In this document: in pieces, positions 1 to 7,096 of the stretch
Numbering within the stretch: the stretch's first letter is position 1
How the letters are laid out: each line of letters opens with the position of its first letter
Program-made: the position numbers and the translations under genes
NCBI GenBank assembly: GCA_009786045.1
Contig: WQTY01000013.1
Coordinates: 7,436 to 14,571 of the forward strand
DNA: 7,136 bases
Reading direction: 5' to 3'
Source: Pseudomonadota bacterium
GTDB lineage: Bacteria; Myxococcota_A; Bradymonadia; UBA4248
Notes under the pieces: model-generated
What the model saw: only the letters and a program-made list of their open reading frames with translations
Told to the model about the DNA's origin: nothing
The model's database searches: none

Positions 1-1
1 C

Positions 2-3000
2 CCGCCGCATTTGTATTGCGAGCTGGCGAACGATGAAAAATCCCTGCGAGACGTGCTGTCTTTGCACAGCATCGCGTTTTCGTCCACGGCAAAAAACGAA
101 GAAATACTTTACGATCTGATAGAAAAAACCGACTTGTATGCAGCAATGCGCCAGCTTGGCAGTTTGATCACGCTTGATGACTTTGCACAGAGACTTGACG
201 TTTCGGGCGAGGTCGCTGTGTCTTTTGTGGCACTCTGCGCAAAAGCACAGAAAGGCGGAAAACCTCTCGTTGATATTCGCTATCATTTCTTTTTGCGGGC
301 ATTGGATGGCGGCTATCTGGCGCTGGATTATCCGCAAAGTTTTTCGTTAGTACGGCGAGATCGCTATCAAGATAAAGCGCAGATGTTCGAGATTGCCGTG
401 TGCGAAGATTGCGGTGAGATCGCAATTGTGGGCAAACAAGAGTATGGCAAACTCGTAAGAGCGCCCGCTATTTACTCAACAGAGCTCTACCAGGTAATGT
501 CCGACAAAACACTCAAAACACTCGGGGTGTGGGAAGACGACGAAGAGAATGCCACAAACAGCGAAGATACAGGTAAGAAAGCCAAAACAAGTGCGAAAAA
601 AGTCGATGTGGATTTTGTCTTGTGTAAATCGTGCGGTGCGATGGTGACGGCAGACGAGGTACACAATGCCTGGTGTTCTTGTGGGAATACAAGCAGTGCA
701 AAAATTCGAAGACTTCTGACGAAAGGGGACGAAAATTCGAGAAAATGCCTCTGCTGCAACGCGACGTTTAGGAGCTTTCGTGTTGGTTTCGAAGCGGCAA
801 CAAGTGTTCTTGCTACATCGCTGTACGAGCAAATCCCAGAATACACTTACGCTTTCGAAGAAATTCCCACAGACAAACCACCATCAAAAAGCATTTTTGG
901 TGCCAATAAAGTGAATACAAAGCGCAAAGAAAAGACAGGCAGTCAGTTTTTGATTTTTTCAGACAGCCGCCAGGGCGCGGCAAAGTTTGCGTGTTATCTG
1001 TCCGATGCCTACAAGGAGTTTTTGCGGCGACGCGGTATATGGAGCGTAGCAAACGAAGAAGCCATCCGATTTGCGCGCGGAATTACGGCAAGCGACTTTG
1101 TGGGTGTGTTGGACAATTTCTATTCTTCACATAAACTTTTTAGAAGCAGCAATGCAGACACAGCGCAATCGTCTATTATCGAAAACCGCCGCAACGCGTG
1201 GATTGCTGTACTCAACGAGCTATACAACTGCAACCGCGATACGTCGCTTGTGTCGCTTGGAAAATTGCAGTTTGTGTATGCAGGCAATACTGACGATATT
1301 GTCAATGCAGTAGTCGAAAATTACAAAATTGCCAAGCCGGACGCACAAAACTTTCTAAACTACCTCGCCTTCGAAATCGTCCGCGCAGGCGCCATTGCCA
1401 CAGACAAGCCCACCGATATCAACGATGAAGACAGAAAATATATCTTTTTCACACAAGCGCAATGTCTTGTAACGAAAAACAAAGATAAATCGGTGGCACA
1501 TTCACAACCGTTTCTGCCATCAAGACGACAGCTAAAAAATGGAGCGAACGCTTTTTACAAATCTCATAAGCTTGACGTGACGAAGCAAGTTCTCAACGTC
1601 GATGACAACGACGCAGTAGAATTTCTCGAACAATACTGGGATTACCTGGTATCCGAAGACAATCCGCATCGCCTGCAAACAAAAGACGGCAAGGGATTTT
1701 ATGCGCAGGCAAGCAGTTTTATCGTCTTTTTTGGGAATCATGCAACACTCTGGCAGTGCGATCAGTGCAAAAAAGTGTCGCAGTTTGGCATTGCCAATAA
1801 GTGCATTCGCACGAACTGCAGCGGGCGCATAACACGGCTCGATTCGGAAGATTTTTGCCGCAATAATTACTATGCACAGATCTACGAGAGCCAAAAGACA
1901 CAACCGTTATTCGTAAAAGAGCACACGGCACAACTGGCTAAAAAAGAAGCTCTCAATTACCAGCAAATGTTTGTCCGCAAAGAGATCAACGCCTTGTCGA
2001 GTTCGACGACATTCGAAATGGGCGTCGATGTTGGCGACTTGGAAACCGTGTTTTTGCGAAATTTCCCACCACTCGCTTCGAACTATGCCCAAAGAGTGGG
2101 GCGCGCCGGCAGAAGCATTCATGCCGCCGCATTTGCCCTCACCTTTGCGCGCCTTAGTTCGCACGATTTCACGTATTTTGACCGCCCCAAAGACATGATC
2201 AACGGCATCATTTTTCCGCCGATGTTCAAGCTTGAGAACACAAAGATCATCAAACGCCATATTTATGCTGTTGCACTGAGCCAATATCTCCAGCAACACC
2301 CCGAACTTTACAAAGGCAATGATGCTTCTGCATTTATCAATGACAAAGGCTACGAGGGGTTTGTGTCGTGGCTCAAAACAGAGCCAACAGAACTTAAAGA
2401 GTTGCTAAAAAAATCGCTTCCAAACGATTTGTGGCATCTGCAATCGATAGAAATAGAAACATTTGGCTGGCTCAATGACTTCTATGGTACGAAAGGCAGA
2501 TTTACAACACATATTGCCGAATATGAGGGAAATGTAACCTACCTCACCAAAGAGCGAGACAAGGCACTGAAAGCCAAAGATACGGCCGTTGCGTCCATCT
2601 TTGACCGCAAACTTAAGCACTATCAAAAGAACGATCTGATTGACTTTCTCGTGCGAGGCAATCTTTTGCCCAAATATGGTTTCCCTGTGGATTCTGTCGA
2701 ACTGTCGCAGAATTTGTCCTCTTTCGATTTTAAGTCGCTCAATCTCAATCGCGATCTGGCGATTGCCATTGCAGAGTACGCCCCATCCGCAGAAGTTGTT
2801 GCCGATGGCAAACTCTATACGAGCCGCTACATCCGAAAACCTATCGTGAACAAAACCGAGATGCGCAGTTTCGAGACCTCTCATTTCGCAACATGTGCGA
2901 ACTGCGAGCATATCAATTACAGCAAAATGCCCGTGAGCGAAGAAGGGAGGCCGTGCGTCATTTGTGGCTCAAAACTGCATCTGCGAGATTTTAGCCAGAG

Positions 3001-3796
3001 CATAGAGCCGCGAGCGGGATTTATCGCTGAGAGTGATGTCAGAGAAGTGCCCATGCGTTCGCAGGAGAGAAAATACAAAACAGAGGCCATCTATATTGGT
3101 GACAAAACCGCTCTCCCCATCGACACGTTCGACTATCCTTTTGGCAAATCATCCGTTTCTGTAGAATCCACCACCAACGACTCGCTTGTTGTCAAATCTA
3201 CCCACGCGTTCTATGTCTGTTCAAAGTGTGGTTATTCGATAGCAGGCGATGAGACGAGTAAACTCAAGCTATATGAAGATTATAAACATGGTGTAACCAA
3301 ACTTGAAAAAACAAGTGGATCACATGAAAATCCTTTTGGGCGCGGAAAGTGCGAAAACACAGTATTGTATCGCTATTGGCTGCACCATGAATTCAAAACG
3401 GACGTGGCAAAGCTGAGTTTCAAAACAGATACAACTGATTATGAAACCATGCTCTCGGTCATGTATGCCATTCTGAATGCCTTTGCGACAACACTTAGCA
3501 TTGAACAGCGCGATATCAGTGCATGTTTGTCGAACGGCTCACAAAGTGACGGCTACGAGCGAAAAATTATTCTATACGACGCCGTCCCGGGTGGCGCAGG
3601 GCATTCGCGCAGGCTTGTAACGCAAGATGGCGCGGTTTTGCGGCAGGTGCTCGCAAACGCCAAACAGCGTTTGGAAACATGTCAGTGCGAACCCTCGTGC
3701 TATCGTTGCCTGCGCACTTACGACAACCAGCGAATTCACGAAAAGTTAGACAGGCAAAAATCGTTGAATTTTTTGTTAGCATTAGGTTTTATCTAA
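2..3796 (+). CDS. Large DUF1998-type superfamily 2 helicase, 5' truncated by the window edge
   Basis: The reading frame is open to the left edge, so the protein starts outside the window. The TTG at 11 is not a credible start because the whole first RecA lobe (Walker A, DEAH box) is missing. Residues below count from codon 11. The inter-lobe region has an RYHFFLR motif at 90-96. FLIFSDSRQ at 313-321 opens RecA lobe 2. TTFEMGVDVGD (666-676) is motif V and QRVGRAGR (694-701) is the motif VI arginine-finger motif. LLPKYGFPVD lies at 885-894. Zinc-ribbon-like cysteines occur at 131/134, 205/208/222/224, 246/249, 583/586/598/603, 962/965/982/985 and 1070/1073. HHEFKTDV (1125-1132), DAVPGGAG (1190-1197) and Cys 1224/1226/1230/1233 mark the DUF1998-like C-terminus. 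The family comprises ATP-driven DNA translocases used in repair (MrfA) and phage defence (DISARM DrmA, Druantia DruE, DpdJ). At least 1,265 residues plus a missing lobe suggests 1,700 or more in total, closest to DruE; that subtype is inference. It ends with TAA and faces the RhuM gene. Confidence 0.9.
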   Translation, partial: PPHLYCELANDEKSLRDVLSLHSIAFSSTAKNEEILYDLIEKTDLYAAMRQLGSLITLDDFAQRLDVSGEVAVSFVALCAKAQKGGKPLVDIRYHFFLRALDGGYLALDYPQSFSLVRRDRYQDKAQMFEIAVCEDCGEIAIVGKQEYGKLVRAPAIYSTELYQVMSDKTLKTLGVWEDDEENATNSEDTGKKAKTSAKKVDVDFVLCKSCGAMVTADEVHNAWCSCGNTSSAKIRRLLTKGDENSRKCLCCNATFRSFRVGFEAATSVLATSLYEQIPEYTYAFEEIPTDKPPSKSIFGANKVNTKRKEKTGSQFLIFSDSRQGAAKFACYLSDAYKEFLRRRGIWSVANEEAIRFARGITASDFVGVLDNFYSSHKLFRSSNADTAQSSIIENRRNAWIAVLNELYNCNRDTSLVSLGKLQFVYAGNTDDIVNAVVENYKIAKPDAQNFLNYLAFEIVRAGAIATDKPTDINDEDRKYIFFTQAQCLVTKNKDKSVAHSQPFLPSRRQLKNGANAFYKSHKLDVTKQVLNVDDNDAVEFLEQYWDYLVSEDNPHRLQTKDGKGFYAQASSFIVFFGNHATLWQCDQCKKVSQFGIANKCIRTNCSGRITRLDSEDFCRNNYYAQIYESQKTQPLFVKEHTAQLAKKEALNYQQMFVRKEINALSSSTTFEMGVDVGDLETVFLRNFPPLASNYAQRVGRAGRSIHAAAFALTFARLSSHDFTYFDRPKDMINGIIFPPMFKLENTKIIKRHIYAVALSQYLQQHPELYKGNDASAFINDKGYEGFVSWLKTEPTELKELLKKSLPNDLWHLQSIEIETFGWLNDFYGTKGRFTTHIAEYEGNVTYLTKERDKALKAKDTAVASIFDRKLKHYQKNDLIDFLVRGNLLPKYGFPVDSVELSQNLSSFDFKSLNLNRDLAIAIAEYAPSAEVVADGKLYTSRYIRKPIVNKTEMRSFETSHFATCANCEHINYSKMPVSEEGRPCVICGSKLHLRDFSQSIEPRAGFIAESDVREVPMRSQERKYKTEAIYIGDKTALPIDTFDYPFGKSSVSVESTTNDSLVVKSTHAFYVCSKCGYSIAGDETSKLKLYEDYKHGVTKLEKTSGSHENPFGRGKCENTVLYRYWLHHEFKTDVAKLSFKTDTTDYETMLSVMYAILNAFATTLSIEQRDISACLSNGSQSDGYERKIILYDAVPGGAGHSRRLVTQDGAVLRQVLANAKQRLETCQCEPSCYRCLRTYDNQRIHEKLDRQKSLNFLLALGFI

Positions 3797-3925
3797 ATTT
3801 GCTTGCGGGCATGCTTATATCATTCATTAAATCTTTAATAGTTAACTGATAGATTCTGCGTGCCTCCATTAGGCAAAAGCGTTTCGTTGTCAGATCTCAT
3901 ATCCAATCACCCTATGTCTTGCAAG
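3797..3925. other. Convergent intergenic gap between helicase and RhuM gene
   Basis: This 129-base AT-rich spacer separates the 3' ends of two convergent genes. I see no strong rho-independent terminator. Weak candidates are an AT-only inverted repeat ATTAAA-TC-TTTAAT at 3826-3839 and a 5-bp stem TGCCT/AGGCA with a five-base loop at 3861-3875. Neither is followed by a convincing U-tract on either strand. No gene is supported here. An open frame on the plus strand at 3860-4204 is antisense to RhuM. Confidence 0.5.
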
Positions 3926-5016
3926 TCAATCCTCCGCGTCTTTGCCTGTCTTTTTTTTGCTTGGCAGCTGTTTTCGGGTGTTTTCCAACGCCACGAATCT
4001 GTCATAATCGCTCTCAAACAGCCTGTCCTGTACGATGCGGTACTTTTCGAACTCACACTCAGCATGCTGTTTCGCGATTTCTGTCGTAATACGTCCGGCG
4101 TTGGTGAGCAGCTCATTGCCATCGGCTTGCAGGATCAGGTCAAGGTGCCTTGCCCAGTCTTGCATGGTCATCGGTGTATGTGCCAATGCCCGCCGTTCAG
4201 CTAGATCCAAATATGCCGACACAATTAGTTCCAACGACTTCATTTCTGTTTCGTTGAGGTAGTTTTTAGCAATGCTTACATCAGTTTTGGCGATTTTGCC
4301 ATGGGGTGCTTCGTGCATGTGGTCAGCCCCATAAACTCTCTCTCAGCGTTGGCGCGGGAATAGATCACTTCCGCTGCAGTGTGGCCGTGTACGGCGTAGT
4401 GCATCTTGTTTTGCACTTTGGCAAAAAACTCGCGGGTTGTTTTGGCATCTTTATCATAATCTAAAGACGTGGCATAAATATCTGTGATTTTTTGATGAAA
4501 CCGTCGCTCTGAAATCCTGATTTCACGGATTTTTTCAAGCTGACGGTCAAAATAATCCTGTGTAAGGATAGAGCCCCCATGTTTCAGGCGATCAACATCC
4601 ATCACCCAGCCCTGGATGGTGTAATCTTTTACAATTTGATTTGCCCATTTGCGAAACTGGACGGCGCGTTCATTATTGACCTTAAAGCCAACGGCAATGA
4701 TAGTTTGCAGATTGTGATGGTCTACTTCCCTCGAAACCATGCGATTGCCTTCGTTTTGAACTATTAAGAATTTCTTAATAGTTGCCTCCCGCTCAAGTTC
4801 GTGGTCATCGTAAATCTTTTTCAAATGCTGATTGATTGCGGGTACGCTTACATCATATAGCGTCGCCATCATTTTTTGCGTGAGCCAGATATTTTCGTCC
4901 TCATATCGCATTTCAACACTTTGTTCCTGGCTGCCTACGGATGCGACAAAGGTTAAGTATTCTGCAGCACTGCTTCGGATGGTGATTTCATCTTTCTTTT
5001 TTGATTTCGTCCTCAT
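3926..5016 (-). pseudogene. rhuM: RhuM-family protein gene broken by a one-base frameshift
   Basis: Two overlapping minus-strand frames (5016 down to 4276, and 4318 down to 3926) together spell one RhuM-family protein. The first gives the N-terminal helix-turn-helix-like segment NIWLTQKMMATLYDVSVPAI (42-61), then TIIAVGFKVNNERAVQFRKWA (from 105), RLKHGG (143-148), the YFDRQLEKIREIRISERRF segment and KMHYAVHGHTAAEVI. It then leaves the family frame just after GLTT (230-233). The other frame resumes with HEAPHGKIAKTDVSIAKNYL and runs through PMTMQDWARHLD to a natural TGA. Restoring one G next to 4316 turns TGC ACG into TGG CAC, giving GLTTW-HEAPHGK and a single protein of 363 residues, close to family length. 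The biochemical role of RhuM is not settled; it was named in a Salmonella pathogenicity island, and relatives sit in defence islands and beside type I restriction genes. The ATG at 5016 is supported by a ribosome binding site. A sequencing error is the alternative to true inactivation. Confidence 0.88.
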
Positions 5017-5024
5017 TTTTCATT

Positions 5025-5030
5025 ACCTTC
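5025..5030 (-). promoter_or_regulatory. Ribosome binding site of the RhuM gene
   Basis: On the minus strand GAAGGT lies 8 bases upstream of the ATG at 5016. It decides that start over a second ATG at 5023, which is out of frame and reaches a stop after 11 codons. Confidence 0.6.
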
Positions 5031-5110
5031 GTTTTTTTGCCGCCGCGATTTCGTATTTGCGCCTTATCCGTCTTTTGTCAGATAGCGATCCTTCTGCTTG
5101 TAAGGCATCG

Positions 5111-5126
5111 GTATGTTGACACATAC
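5111..5126. repeat. Perfect palindrome GTATGT-TGAC-ACATAC in the RhuM promoter region
   Basis: Six-base arms (5111-5116 and 5121-5126) flank a four-base centre. The palindrome overlaps the predicted -10 box and start of transcription of the RhuM gene, a position typical of an operator. It could equally be an RNA hairpin at the very 5' end of the leader. No regulator is encoded nearby other than RhuM itself, whose N-terminal half looks like a helix-turn-helix, so autoregulation is possible but speculative. Confidence 0.35.
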
Positions 5127-5153
5127 AATAACACTTTGCCACTTCACCCACAA
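5125..5153 (-). promoter_or_regulatory. Candidate sigma-70-type promoter for the RhuM gene
   Basis: On the minus strand a TATTGT -10 box (5130-5125) carries a TG extended -10 dinucleotide. It is separated by 17 bases from a weak -35 box TTGTGG (5153-5148). This would place the transcript start near 5118 and leave a leader of about 100 nt before the ATG at 5016. The match is partial (4/6 and 3/6), so it is a prediction only. It is the best candidate I found between the terminator at 5201-5250 and the gene. Confidence 0.3.
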
Positions 5154-5170
5154 GCAATGCGCAGCATTGC
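5154..5170. repeat. Perfect 7-bp inverted repeat (hairpin)
   Basis: GCAATGC (5154-5160) and GCATTGC (5164-5170) are perfectly complementary around a GCA loop. The hairpin directly abuts the G-rich hairpin that starts at 5171 and may be part of the same palindromic cluster. Confidence 0.55.
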
Positions 5171-5206
5171 AGGGGGTGTGGGGGAACGAGTTCCCCCACA
5201 AAAAAC
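5171..5206 (-). repeat. G-rich hairpin repeat, copy A (short loop)
   Basis: TGTGGGGGAA (5177-5186) and TTCCCCCACA (5191-5200) form a perfect 10-bp stem with a CGAG loop. Read on the minus strand, the unit begins with a T-tract running into GTGGGGGA and ends with TCCCCCACACCCCCT. Exactly the same left 13 bases and right 15 bases occur at 7041-7096 on the plus strand, with a longer loop there. The two copies are therefore members of one repeat family lying as inverted repeats around the oxidoreductase gene. Confidence 0.75.
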
Positions 5207-5250
5207 CAAAAAAGCGGGGCGTTGCGGGGCTGGCGATTGAGGCCCGCTTT
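5201..5250 (-). terminator. Probable rho-independent terminator on the minus strand
   Basis: On the minus strand AAAGCGGG (5250-5243) can pair perfectly with CCCGCTTT (5218-5211), leaving a loop of about 24 nt. The stem runs into a T-rich tail, TTTTTT-GG-TTTTTT, at about 5213-5200. It would end transcripts coming from the oxidoreductase gene and insulate the RhuM gene, which lies downstream on the same strand. The long loop makes it less typical. The same T-tract is shared with hairpin repeat copy A, which may add to termination. Confidence 0.5.
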
Positions 5251-5259
5251 GGGGGTAGA

Positions 5260-5419
5260 CGCGTATCGCGCTCGCCGAAATGTGCATCTTCGTCGTCAGC
5301 GGCGTCGTTGTGGTCGGTTACGTACGAAGTACGCTCCCTTCCACGCCTCCTTGCTTCCTGGAATCTGCACCATTTCGACGCCGCGACAGGCCGTCAGTGA
5401 TAAGGCGAGTGCGATAGCG
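5260..5419. other. 160-nt imperfect palindrome: possible structured RNA or palindromic mobile element
   Basis: The two ends are complementary. TATCGCGCTCGCC (5264-5276) pairs with GGCGAGTGCGATA (5404-5416), with 12 Watson-Crick pairs and one G-U. GAAATGTGCA (5277-5286) then pairs with 5366-5376, with one bulged base. Inside are a CGTAC-GAA-GTACG hairpin (5321-5333) and a small stem at 5377-5395. An alternative 9-bp stem, GCGGCGTCG (5299-5307) with CGACGCCGC (5376-5384), would compete with the outer fold. No credible coding frame fits it. The single G-U pair in the outer stem slightly favours a plus-strand RNA, but the strand is not determined. It lies between the oxidoreductase stop and the minus-strand terminator, so it would sit in that gene's 3' UTR. 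I do not recognise a known RNA family. Confidence 0.45.
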
Positions 5420-5424
5420 GCGTA

Positions 5425-5439
5425 GGGGGCGTTGCCCCC
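5425..5439 (-). repeat. GC-rich hairpin just after the oxidoreductase stop codon
   Basis: GGGGGC and GCCCCC form a 6-bp stem with a three-base loop, 9 bases beyond the TAA at 5449 in the direction of transcription. There is no U-tract after it, so it is not a standard intrinsic terminator. It may protect the mRNA 3' end or belong to the palindromic cluster that follows. Confidence 0.4.
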
Positions 5440-5448
5440 AACAGTTGT

Positions 5449-7020
5449 TTACCAGCCATCTATGGTTTTCAAAAAAGCGAGTGCGCCTTGGAGGCCGTCG
5501 ATGGCGCAGCTTGTGATGCCGCCGGCGTAGCCTGAGCCTTCGCCCAGGGGGTAGAGGTTTTGGGTGTTTTGCGAGATGTAGTTTGGGGTGCGCAGGATGC
5601 GTACGGGTGAGCTTGTGCGGGATTCGAGGGCGATGAGGTTGGCTTCGCGGGTGATGAAGCCGTACATTTGCTGGTCGAAGGTGCGGAGGGCTGTCAGGAG
5701 TGTTTGGCTGAGGTTTGGCGGCAGGATGCGGTGGATGTCGCTGCCCACGGTGCCGGGGGCGTAGGTGGTTTTGAGCGTCTGTGTGGTTGGGCGTTTGTTG
5801 ATGAAATCTACCAGGTTTTGGGCGGGTGCGAAGGCGGGGGGGCAGTTTTGTGCTGCGCGGCGTTCGAGTTTTCGGACAAAGCGAAGGCCGCCCAGAGGCC
5901 CTGGTTCGAAGTCCTGTTCGCCTGCCTGAACGACCAGCGCAGCATTGGCATGGCGGCCACTCCGGCTGCTGCTGCTCATGCCGTTGACCACGCGGGTATC
6001 CGGCGTTGTCTGCGAGTTGACCACCCTGCCACCCGGACACATGCAAAACGAGAAGGCGCTGGGCAGCGTGTCGTGGTTAAAACGTACGGCGTATTCGGCG
6101 GGCGGGAGCAGGGGATGGCCCGCAAAGCGCCCGTACTGGATGGCGTCGATGAGTGCCTGGGGGTGTTCGATGCGCACGCCGATGGCCAGTGGTTTGGGGG
6201 CAAGGGCCACGCCCTGGGCATGGAGATCTTCGAAGACGTCGTCGGCGCTGTGCCCGACACACAGAAATACCGCATCGTAGGCGAGTTTTTGCCCCCCCAC
6301 GACGATGCCTTTGCATGCGCCGTGTTCGATCCAGAGGGATTCGATGCGCTGCGAAAAGTGGTAGCGTGTGCCGCGTTCGGTGAGCCACTGGCGCAGCGCT
6401 TTGAGGATGGGCGAAAGGCGGTCGGTGCCAACGTGTGGGTGTGATTCGTAGGCAATGTTTGGGTCGGCGCCAAGGGCGATAAGGCGCGTCAGGATGTGCG
6501 GGATGTAGATCGGCTTCGTCCGCGTCATCAGCTTCCCGTCCGAGTAGGTGCCTGCGCCGCCTTCGCCAAAGCAGATGTTGCTTTCGGGGTCAAAGCTGGT
6601 GCCGCGCATCATGGCGGCGACGTCTCTGGCGCGATCCTCGACGGGTTTGCCGCGATCAAAGATATCCGGGCGCAGGCCCGCTTCGGCCAGCGTCATGGCC
6701 GCAAAGAGGCCCGCCGGGCCCGCCCCGAGGATGGCAACGCGCGGCCGTGAGCTCAACGCACGAAACTGCGGCAAGGCGGCCGGGATTTGGGGCGGCATCA
6801 GGCCGCGCTTTTGCAACGCAGCACCAGCTTCGGCGCTCACCTCTACGTCAATCACCGCCTGAAATCGCGGGCACTTGTGCCGAACATCAAGGCTTTTTCT
6901 GGCAAAAGACCAATCGCGAATATCCTGAGGACAAAGGCCAAGCTTTGCCGCAAGCGCTGCCGAAAAATCCTGGGCTTCATCCAGGGAGAATGTCAGTTGG
7001 GGCGTTCGATAAAGGGCCAA
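5449..7020 (-). CDS. FAD-dependent dehydrogenase, COG2509 type
   Basis: This intact 523-residue flavoprotein has the size and motif order of the uncharacterised FAD-utilising dehydrogenases of COG2509. After an N-terminal domain of about 90 residues comes the dinucleotide-binding GAGPAG (99-104) in AILGAGPAGLFAAMTLAEAG. The family signature around NICFGEGGAGTYSDGKLMTR (148-167) follows, then YDAVFLCVGHS (248-258), the second FAD-contacting strand. CMCPGG lies at 326-331 and ESRTSSPVRI at 466-475. The C-terminal NLYPLGEGSGYAGGITS (488-504) binds FAD and closes the fold. It is predicted to be a soluble cytoplasmic redox enzyme; its substrate is unknown for the family. The start is TTG at 7020, chosen because no other start codon lies upstream in frame, a GAGGTT site precedes it, and MALYRTPQL resembles family N-termini. 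Its GC content is clearly higher than that of the two genes to the left. It looks like a resident chromosomal gene with no functional link to them. Confidence 0.9.
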   Translation of the reverse strand: MALYRTPQLTFSLDEAQDFSAALAAKLGLCPQDIRDWSFARKSLDVRHKCPRFQAVIDVEVSAEAGAALQKRGLMPPQIPAALPQFRALSSRPRVAILGAGPAGLFAAMTLAEAGLRPDIFDRGKPVEDRARDVAAMMRGTSFDPESNICFGEGGAGTYSDGKLMTRTKPIYIPHILTRLIALGADPNIAYESHPHVGTDRLSPILKALRQWLTERGTRYHFSQRIESLWIEHGACKGIVVGGQKLAYDAVFLCVGHSADDVFEDLHAQGVALAPKPLAIGVRIEHPQALIDAIQYGRFAGHPLLPPAEYAVRFNHDTLPSAFSFCMCPGGRVVNSQTTPDTRVVNGMSSSSRSGRHANAALVVQAGEQDFEPGPLGGLRFVRKLERRAAQNCPPAFAPAQNLVDFINKRPTTQTLKTTYAPGTVGSDIHRILPPNLSQTLLTALRTFDQQMYGFITREANLIALESRTSSPVRILRTPNYISQNTQNLYPLGEGSGYAGGITSCAIDGLQGALAFLKTIDGW

Positions 7021-7024
7021 TGAG

Positions 7025-7030
7025 AACCTC
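7025..7030 (-). promoter_or_regulatory. Ribosome binding site supporting the TTG start
   Basis: On the minus strand GAGGTT ends four bases before the TTG at 7020, a short but workable spacing. The frame stays open further upstream into the hairpin repeat but contains no ATG, GTG or TTG there, so this site fixes the start. No clear -35/-10 pair is visible in the short AT-rich stretch up to 7045. Confidence 0.45.
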
Positions 7031-7040
7031 GTGTTTTTTA

Positions 7041-7096
7041 TTTTTGTGGGGGAGCCGGGCGACCGGGACGGTTGCCCCTACTCCCCCACACCCCCT
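7041..7096 (+). repeat. G-rich hairpin repeat, copy B (long loop)
   Basis: TGTGGGGGAG (7045-7054) and CTCCCCCACA (7081-7090) form a perfect 10-bp stem. Inside it GGGCGACC (7057-7064) can pair with GGTTGCCC (7070-7077) using one G-U, which extends the hairpin. The outer 13 and 15 bases are identical to copy A read on the opposite strand. Copy B lies just upstream of the oxidoreductase start, with its T-tract pointing at the gene. Confidence 0.72.

Noticed and set aside
3860..4204. 114-codon plus-strand frame between the helicase and RhuM genes
   Set aside because: It lies almost entirely opposite the conserved C-terminal half of RhuM and has no supporting motif.
4276..4318. Programmed ribosomal frameshift in RhuM
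   Set aside because: No slippery heptamer or downstream stem is visible at the junction, and a one-base loss restoring the family's Trp is the simpler explanation.
5064..5108. Fourteen-residue leader ORF upstream of RhuM on the minus strand
   Set aside because: No ribosome binding site precedes its ATG, which would sit about 10 nt from the predicted transcript start, and the peptide shows no attenuator-like run of residues.
5171..5232. G-quadruplex in the plus-strand G-runs
   Set aside because: There are four G-runs, but the middle loop is about 30 nt and the first runs are better explained by the perfect hairpin.
5260..5419. Retron-like msr-msd RNA
   Set aside because: The inverted ends recall retron RNAs, but there is no reverse transcriptase in the window and the oxidoreductase is the only adjacent intact gene.
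5318..6046. 242-codon minus-strand frame overlapping the oxidoreductase in another frame
   Set aside because: Its composition is dominated by Pro, Arg and His, typical of an out-of-frame reading of GC-rich DNA, and no motif is visible.
5668..6444. 258-codon plus-strand open frame opposite the oxidoreductase
   Set aside because: It is antisense to a clear full-length flavoprotein in GC-rich DNA, where long opposite-strand frames are expected. It has no recognisable domain.
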